This document shows positions 17,037 through 20,705 of a stretch of DNA of 20,705 nucleotides, one piece after another. The DNA lies in NCBI GenBank assembly GCA_038327995.1, contig JBBQLP010000047.1:1-20705 (forward strand), written 5' to 3'. Below the pieces are notes generated by a model. That model saw only the letters and a program-made list of their open reading frames with translations. It was not told the origin of the DNA and did not search any database. The DNA comes from CAIOYC01 sp038327995. Lineage in GTDB: Bacteria; Pseudomonadota; Alphaproteobacteria; Caulobacterales; Caulobacteraceae. Made by a program: the position numbers and the translations under genes. Each line of letters begins with the position of its first letter. Within the stretch, counting starts at the first letter, position 1.

Positions 17037-17483
17037 ATGAAACCGGTCCTCGCTGCTCTGGCGGTTGCGGCGCTCCAGGGGCAACCGTCCATTTCCAACC
17101 GCCCGCTGTCGAAAACCGTCGATATTAATGCGGTGAACACGCTGCTCGACCAGCCGGGACCACCACAACTCGAGCCCGTCTTCGCAAAGAGCCGACTGGC
17201 AGCATATTTTACGGAGTGGTTTGGGCCAATCGGCGGCTATTACCCTGAACGCGCCGATCGCTTTTCGGTAAGCGGGGCCGTGGTCTTGGAGTGCGCCGTC
17301 TCCGCGGCGGGACGCCTTTCAGGCTGCACTACGCTAATTGAAACACCAGCTGGATGGGGATTTAGCGGCGCGGCGGAGAAAATGATCTCCAACGGCGATC
17401 TTACGACGAAGCCCGCAAACGGCGCGAAGGGCGGCGACCATGCACGAATGCTGATCCAGTTTATTGATCACCATCGCTGGTGA
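17037..17483 (+). CDS. Small exported protein resembling a TonB C-terminal domain
   Basis: The 148-residue protein starts with a probable signal peptide (MKPVLAALAVAALQG). It lacks the transmembrane anchor plus proline-rich spacer of true TonB. Residues 68-115 resemble the TonB C-terminal fold: YYPERA, then GAVVLECAVSAAGRLSGC with two cysteines (C86, C97) and a closing TPAGWGFSGAAEKM. True TonB-C domains engage outer-membrane TonB-dependent receptors, but an anchorless version may have another role. It lies alone on the plus strand between divergent glnD and convergent ihfB, with no recognisable ribosome site. By hand count 17041-17460 is about 61% GC, lower than much of glnD (one 60-base sample was 75%). 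Moderate confidence in the gene, low in function. Confidence 0.7.
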   Translation: MKPVLAALAVAALQGQPSISNRPLSKTVDINAVNTLLDQPGPPQLEPVFAKSRLAAYFTEWFGPIGGYYPERADRFSVSGAVVLECAVSAAGRLSGCTTLIETPAGWGFSGAAEKMISNGDLTTKPANGAKGGDHARMLIQFIDHHRW

Positions 17484-17494
17484 ACGGAAAGGTT

Positions 17495-17785
17495 TCAATC
17501 GTCCCCTGACGCGTTCAGCCGTTCGCGCAGTTCCTTGCCGCTCTTGAAGAAGGGGACGGCCTTGGCGCGGACCTGCACGCTGTCGCCAGTGCGGGGGTTG
17601 CGGCCAGCCCGTGCGGGGCGCGCGCGGACGGAAAAGGCGCCGAAGCCGCGCAGCTCCACCCGGCCGCCGTCAACAAGGGCGCCGGTCATCTTGTCGAAGA
17701 TCACGCCGACGACGCGCTCCACATCCTTCTGGGTCAGGTGCGGATTCTCGTTCGCCAGCCGGGCGATCAGTTCGGACTTGATCAT
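17495..17785 (-). CDS. ihfB: Integration host factor beta subunit
   Basis: IhfB pairs with IhfA to bend DNA sharply at specific sites. It assists replication initiation at Caulobacter-type origins and sigma-54 promoters, both represented in this window. The 96-residue protein shows the HU/IHF fold with GFGAFSVRARPARAGRNPRTG around residues 47-67. The beta-arm carries RNPRTG with the intercalating proline, followed by the IHF-type ending AKAVPFFKSGKELRERL. The ATG at 17785 gives the canonical start MIKSELIARLA; only a weak purine-rich ribosome site is visible. It follows rpsA, separated by an intrinsic terminator and about 200 bases, so it probably has its own promoter, though read-through is possible. 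It is tail-to-tail with the TonB-like gene, 11 bases apart. Confidence 0.95.
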   Translation of the reverse strand: MIKSELIARLANENPHLTQKDVERVVGVIFDKMTGALVDGGRVELRGFGAFSVRARPARAGRNPRTGDSVQVRAKAVPFFKSGKELRERLNASGDD

Positions 17786-17969
17786 CTAAGGCCCCCGCCT
17801 CGATAGGGTCGCACCCGGGGAGGGCGCGCCGATGCTTCCTGACTCGTATCGCCAGGGCCGGTCCCACGATCCCGCGCCCTTGATGATCGACCTATGGGCG
17901 AAGAACCCGGCGCGTTCAAGGGCTTAAAGACCACAGACCGCAACTCGGCCTCATCATGCCCAGTCTTTT

Positions 17970-17983
17970 CCTGTGCGGACAGG
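17970..17983. repeat. Short perfect hairpin beyond the rpsA terminator
   Basis: CCTGTGCGGACAGG forms a five-base perfect stem with a GCGG loop. It lies just downstream of the rpsA terminator T-run, in the ihfB upstream region. Role unknown; it may be a back-up stem or chance. Confidence 0.35.
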
Positions 17984-17989
17984 AGACAC

Positions 17990-18019
17990 AAAAAACCCCG
18001 CGCGGCGGACCACGCAGGG
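17990..18019 (-). terminator. Intrinsic terminator of rpsA
   Basis: Read on the minus strand, CCCTGCG (18019-18013) pairs with CGCGGGG (18002-17996) across a 10-base loop, with one G-U wobble. Six consecutive T residues (17995-17990) follow. The structure begins 25 bases after the rpsA stop, which is textbook for Rho-independent termination. Confidence 0.82.
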
Positions 18020-18044
18020 CTGATTGTTCCAAAGGAAGTGGAAA

Positions 18045-19748
18045 CTACTCCTTGGAGGCCTTTTCACGCAGGGCCGCGCCGAGAATATCGCCCAGCGAAG
18101 CGCCCGAGTCGGACGAGCCGAACTTCTCCACCGCCTGCTTGTCTTCCGCCATCTGCAGCGCCTTGACCGACATCGAGACCCGGCGGGCCGCCTTGTCGAT
18201 ATTGGTGATCTGCGCGTCCAGGCGGTCGCCGACACCGAAGCGTTCCGGGTTCTGCTCGGCGCGGTCGCGGGAGAGGTCGGTCTTGCGGATGAAGGCGGTC
18301 ATCGGCGCTTCGTCTTCGCCGAACTTCACCTCGATGCCGCCGGAAGAGACCTCCATCACCGTCACGGTGACGGTCTGGCCCTTGCGGTAGCTGTCGTCGG
18401 ACATCGGATCGCCACCGAGTTGCTTGATGCCGAGGGAGATGCGCTCCTTCTCCACGTCCACGTCCAGCACCTTGGCCTTGACCATCTCGCCCTTGGAATA
18501 GCGGGCCATGGCTTCTTCGCCCGAGGCGGTCCAGTCGATGTCGCTGAGGTGCACCATGCCGTCGATGTCGTTATCGAGACCGATGAACAGACCGAACTCG
18601 GTGGTGTTCTTGACCTCGCCCTCGACCGTGGAGCCGATCGGGTGATCCTTGACGAACTGATCCCAGGGGTTTTCCGCCGCCTGCTTCAGACCGAGCGAGA
18701 CGCGGCGCTTGGAGCTGTCCACGTCGAGAACGACCACGTCCACTTCCTGCGAGGTGGAGACGATCTTGCCCGGATGGACGTTCTTCTTGGTCCAGGACAT
18801 TTCGGAGACGTGCACCAGACCCTCGACCCCGGCTTCCAGCTCCACGAAGGCACCGTAGTCGGTGATGTTGGTGATGCGGCCTGTAAAGCGCGCGCCCACC
18901 GGGTATTTGGCTTCCACGCCGTCCCAGGGGTCGGTCTGAAGCTGCTTCATGCCGAGCGAGATGCGCTGGGTGTCCGGGTTGATCTTGATGATCTGCACCT
19001 TGACCGTGTCGCCGACCGCCAGCACCTGCGACGGATGGTTGACGCGCTTCCAACTCATGTCGGTGACGTGCAGAAGGCCGTCGATGCCGCCAAGGTCCAC
19101 GAACGCCCCGTAGTCGGTGATGTTCTTGACCACGCCTTCGCGGACTTCGCCCTCGGCCAGTTGACCGACCAGTTCGGTGCGCTGCTCGGCGCGGGCTTCT
19201 TCCAGGATGGCTCGGCGCGAGACGACGATATTGCCGCGCGGACGGTCCATCTTCAGGATCGCGAAGGGCTGTTCTTTGCCCATAAGTGGGCCGACGTCGC
19301 GCACAGGACGAATGTCCACCTGCGAGCCCGGCAGGAAGGCCGAGGCGCCGCCGAGATCGACTGTGAAGCCGCCCTTCACGCGGCCAACAATGGCGCCCAT
19401 AACAGGCTGGCCGTCGGCGAACACAACTTCGAGGCGCGTCCAGGCCTCTTCGCGCTTGGCCTTCTCGCGGCTGATGACCGCCTCACCGAGGGCGTTCTCG
19501 ATCCGCTCCAGGAAGACCTCGACGGTGTCGCCGAGCTTGGGGAGTTCTTTGCCGGGTTCGGCGAACTCCTTCATCGGAATCCGGCCTTCGGTCTTCAGAC
19601 CCACGTCGATGATGACGACGTCCTTCTCGATGGCGGCCACCAGGCCCTTGACCACCGACCCCTCCATGTATTCGCGCCCGGCGAAGCTTTCGTCGAGCAG
19701 GGCGGAGAAGTCGTCCCGCGAGGGGGTGAAGCTCATATCGTCAGCCAT
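18045..19748 (-). CDS. rpsA: 30S ribosomal protein S1
   Basis: S1 binds the 5' leaders of mRNAs and brings them to the 30S subunit. The 567-residue length fits the six-S1-domain form. Repeats fall at about residues 28-95, 114-180, 200-268, 285-355, 372-443 and 456-530, with the clearest S1 signatures in the third and fourth (NITDYGAFVDLGGIDGLLHV, NITDYGAFVELEAGVEGLVHV). The last 35 residues are a charged tail ending REKASKE. The ATG at 19748 has GGAG five bases upstream. It lies downstream of cmk with 161 bases between and ends at a strong intrinsic terminator. The cmk-rpsA-ihfB order is widely conserved in proteobacteria. A DnaA-box-like site lies 56 bases upstream of the start codon. Confidence 0.97.
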   Translation of the reverse strand: MADDMSFTPSRDDFSALLDESFAGREYMEGSVVKGLVAAIEKDVVIIDVGLKTEGRIPMKEFAEPGKELPKLGDTVEVFLERIENALGEAVISREKAKREEAWTRLEVVFADGQPVMGAIVGRVKGGFTVDLGGASAFLPGSQVDIRPVRDVGPLMGKEQPFAILKMDRPRGNIVVSRRAILEEARAEQRTELVGQLAEGEVREGVVKNITDYGAFVDLGGIDGLLHVTDMSWKRVNHPSQVLAVGDTVKVQIIKINPDTQRISLGMKQLQTDPWDGVEAKYPVGARFTGRITNITDYGAFVELEAGVEGLVHVSEMSWTKKNVHPGKIVSTSQEVDVVVLDVDSSKRRVSLGLKQAAENPWDQFVKDHPIGSTVEGEVKNTTEFGLFIGLDNDIDGMVHLSDIDWTASGEEAMARYSKGEMVKAKVLDVDVEKERISLGIKQLGGDPMSDDSYRKGQTVTVTVMEVSSGGIEVKFGEDEAPMTAFIRKTDLSRDRAEQNPERFGVGDRLDAQITNIDKAARRVSMSVKALQMAEDKQAVEKFGSSDSGASLGDILGAALREKASKE

Positions 19749-19803
19749 GTAGTCTCCAGAGGATGGTCGTCACGCAGACGGACCGAAGTTGAAGTGAGAG
19801 TTA

Positions 19804-19812
19804 TGTGGAAAA
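19804..19812 (-). promoter_or_regulatory. DnaA-box-like site upstream of rpsA
   Basis: TGTGGAAAA reads TTTTCCACA on the minus strand. This fits the relaxed consensus TTWTNCACA exactly and TTATCCACA at 8 of 9. It falls in the cmk-rpsA intergenic region, where the rpsA promoter should be. A single 9-mer could be chance. Confidence 0.4.
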
Positions 19813-19909
19813 CGCGGACGGATTCGCTTCCCGAGGAGGGAGTCGAGGGGCGGTCTGCGCGAAAATGGGAAATACGGGGATCGCCCGAGCGGCGCGATTG
19901 GATTGGCCG

Positions 19910-20572
19910 TCAGTCTCGGCCTTGCGACCTCAACCAGCGACTGCGCGCCTGCTCGACGATGCGTAGAGCCTCATCGAAGGCGGCTTCTATAGTCAATTCA
20001 GTAGTGTCGAGCAAGACGGCGTCTTGAGCCCGCATCATCGGGGCGTCCGCTCGCCCGGCGTCGCGGGCGTCGCGGCGGCGCAGATCCTCGATCAGCGCGT
20101 GCAGCGTTACGGCTTCCCCCCGCGCCAGGGCCTGTTTCCAGCGCCGCTCCGCCCGCGTCTCCAGCGCCGCATCGACGTAGAGCTTGGCTGACGCGCCCGG
20201 CGCGATCACCGTGCCGATGTCACGCCCGTCTAGCACCGCGCCGCCGGGCCTCGCTGCGAAGCGGCGCTGCAGGTCAAGCAGGGCGCTCCTGACCTCGGGG
20301 TGCACGGCCGCGCGGCTGGCCGCCTCGCCCGCCGCCGCTGTGGTCAGGGCGGGATCGTTCAGTTGTGACGGGTCCAGCCGCCGCGCCGCCGCCGCAGCCG
20401 CAGCCGCATCGCCAGGGTCGCGAACGCTCTGCCCGACCGCCCGGTAAAGCAGGCCCGTGTCAAGGTAGGGAAGGGTGAAATGCGACGCCAACCGACTCGC
20501 CAGCGTGCCCTTGCCGGAGGCCGCGGCGCCGTCGACGGCGATCACGAAAGGCGGGCTCGGGGGTCTGCTCAT
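19910..20572 (-). CDS. cmk: Cytidylate (CMP/dCMP) kinase
   Basis: Cmk phosphorylates CMP and dCMP with ATP for nucleotide supply. The 220-residue product has the P-loop GAAASGKGT (residues 15-23) right after the first strand (FVIAVDG). It also shows YLDTGLLYRAVG, the CMP-binding LDGRDIGTVIAPGASAKLYVDA region and the lid-like RRRDARDAGR. I start at the ATG at 20572 because the N-terminus then matches the family; the frame is open to 20692, but that part overlaps the divergent gene's start and looks non-coding. No clear Shine-Dalgarno precedes the start. In many alphaproteobacteria aroA sits next to cmk; here the neighbour is the FYDLN-acid gene on the opposite strand, 79 bases away, so aroA is not adjacent on this side. 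Confidence 0.95.
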   Translation of the reverse strand: MSRPPSPPFVIAVDGAAASGKGTLASRLASHFTLPYLDTGLLYRAVGQSVRDPGDAAAAAAAARRLDPSQLNDPALTTAAAGEAASRAAVHPEVRSALLDLQRRFAARPGGAVLDGRDIGTVIAPGASAKLYVDAALETRAERRWKQALARGEAVTLHALIEDLRRRDARDAGRADAPMMRAQDAVLLDTTELTIEAAFDEALRIVEQARSRWLRSQGRD

Positions 20573-20639
20573 CGCCGTGGGCTTTGACACCGTGGGGATC
20601 GCGTGGCAAGGGAGCCGCCCAATCCCATTACCCATCTCC

Positions 20640-20644
20640 GAAGG
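20640..20644 (+). promoter_or_regulatory. Ribosome binding site deciding a TTG start
   Basis: GAAGG stands seven bases before the TTG at 20652, a good spacing. It supports reading that TTG as the start of the partial gene at the right edge. Confidence 0.6.
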
Positions 20645-20651
20645 CTCCCCG

Positions 20652-20705
20652 TTGGCCAATCCCGAACTGGGCGCAAAGCAGATTTGCCCCAACTGCCAAG
20701 CAAAG
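20652..20705 (+). CDS. FYDLN-acid (TIGR02300-like) protein, partial, first 18 codons
   Basis: The frame from the TTG at 20652 reads M-ANPELGAKQICPNCQAK and runs off the window. It matches the start of the alphaproteobacterial FYDLN-acid family, whose members begin with a short PELG(T/A)K segment. That is followed by a CPxC zinc-ribbon-like pair and then the FYDLN motif, which here would lie beyond the edge. The function of the family is unknown; members end in a long acidic tail. GAAGG seven bases upstream supports the TTG start. The family is commonly found close to aroA and cmk in alphaproteobacteria, which agrees with the divergent cmk neighbour. Identification rests on only 18 residues. 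Confidence 0.75.
   Translation, partial: MANPELGAKQICPNCQAK

Noticed and set aside
18024..20027. A 667-codon open frame on the plus strand across rpsA
   Set aside because: It is antisense to the unmistakable S1 gene and has the repetitive DV/HLD composition of a reverse-complement shadow; no ribosome site or domain.

Overview
The window comes from the chromosome of a GC-rich alphaproteobacterium, most likely Caulobacteraceae (Caulobacter, Brevundimonas or a relative). Evidence for this is a replication-origin-like region between a PpsR-type (DUF299) gene and hemE, perfect TTAA-N7-TTAA CtrA boxes, GANTC (CcrM-type) sites, and alphaproteobacterial forms of Rho, GlnD, HPF and the FYDLN-acid protein. 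All genes look like chromosomal housekeeping genes. I saw no insertion sequence, phage gene, CRISPR array, tRNA or rRNA.

Layout. (1) 1-1758, minus: ppsR-maf-aroE, joined by ATGA stop/start overlaps and running away from the origin; aroE is cut by the left edge. (2) 1759-2278: a 520-bp gene-free region that I read as the chromosomal origin (Cori-type). It holds a perfect DnaA box plus weaker ones, three perfect CtrA boxes, three GANTC sites (two inside CtrA-box spacers) and two AT-rich stretches. (3) 2279-4940, plus: hemE-hemH-hemJ, three late heme-biosynthesis genes joined by ATGA overlaps. (4) 4954-5457, minus: an unrecognised small membrane-anchored protein. (5) 5766-7160, plus: rho, behind a 308-bp C-rich leader that could carry autoregulation. 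(6) 7257-10286, plus: rpoN, long-form hpf and ptsN. (7) 10283-16922, minus: a probable operon read glnD, GFA-family protein, murJ, trpS, PCu(A)C copper chaperone. (8) 17037-17483, plus: a small exported protein resembling a TonB C-terminal domain, somewhat lower in GC. (9) 17495-20572, minus: cmk, rpsA with an intrinsic terminator, then ihfB. (10) From 20652, plus: the first 18 codons of a FYDLN-acid (TIGR02300-like) gene, divergent from cmk.

How it fits together. The origin fires outward through ppsR on the left and hemE on the right, so both flanking operons are co-directional with the forks. DnaA (initiator), CtrA (cell-cycle repressor and regulator) and CcrM methylation appear to converge on the same 300 bp, and the hemE promoter appears embedded in it. 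The rest supplies heme, shikimate, nitrogen signalling (GlnD, RpoN, PtsN), ribosome hibernation (HPF), translation (TrpS, S1), transcription termination (Rho), cell-wall lipid II export (MurJ) and nucleoid architecture (IHF). The undescribed elements worth following are mainly regulatory: the origin architecture, the rho leader and a stray DnaA box upstream of rpsA. Two small proteins of unknown role also qualify.
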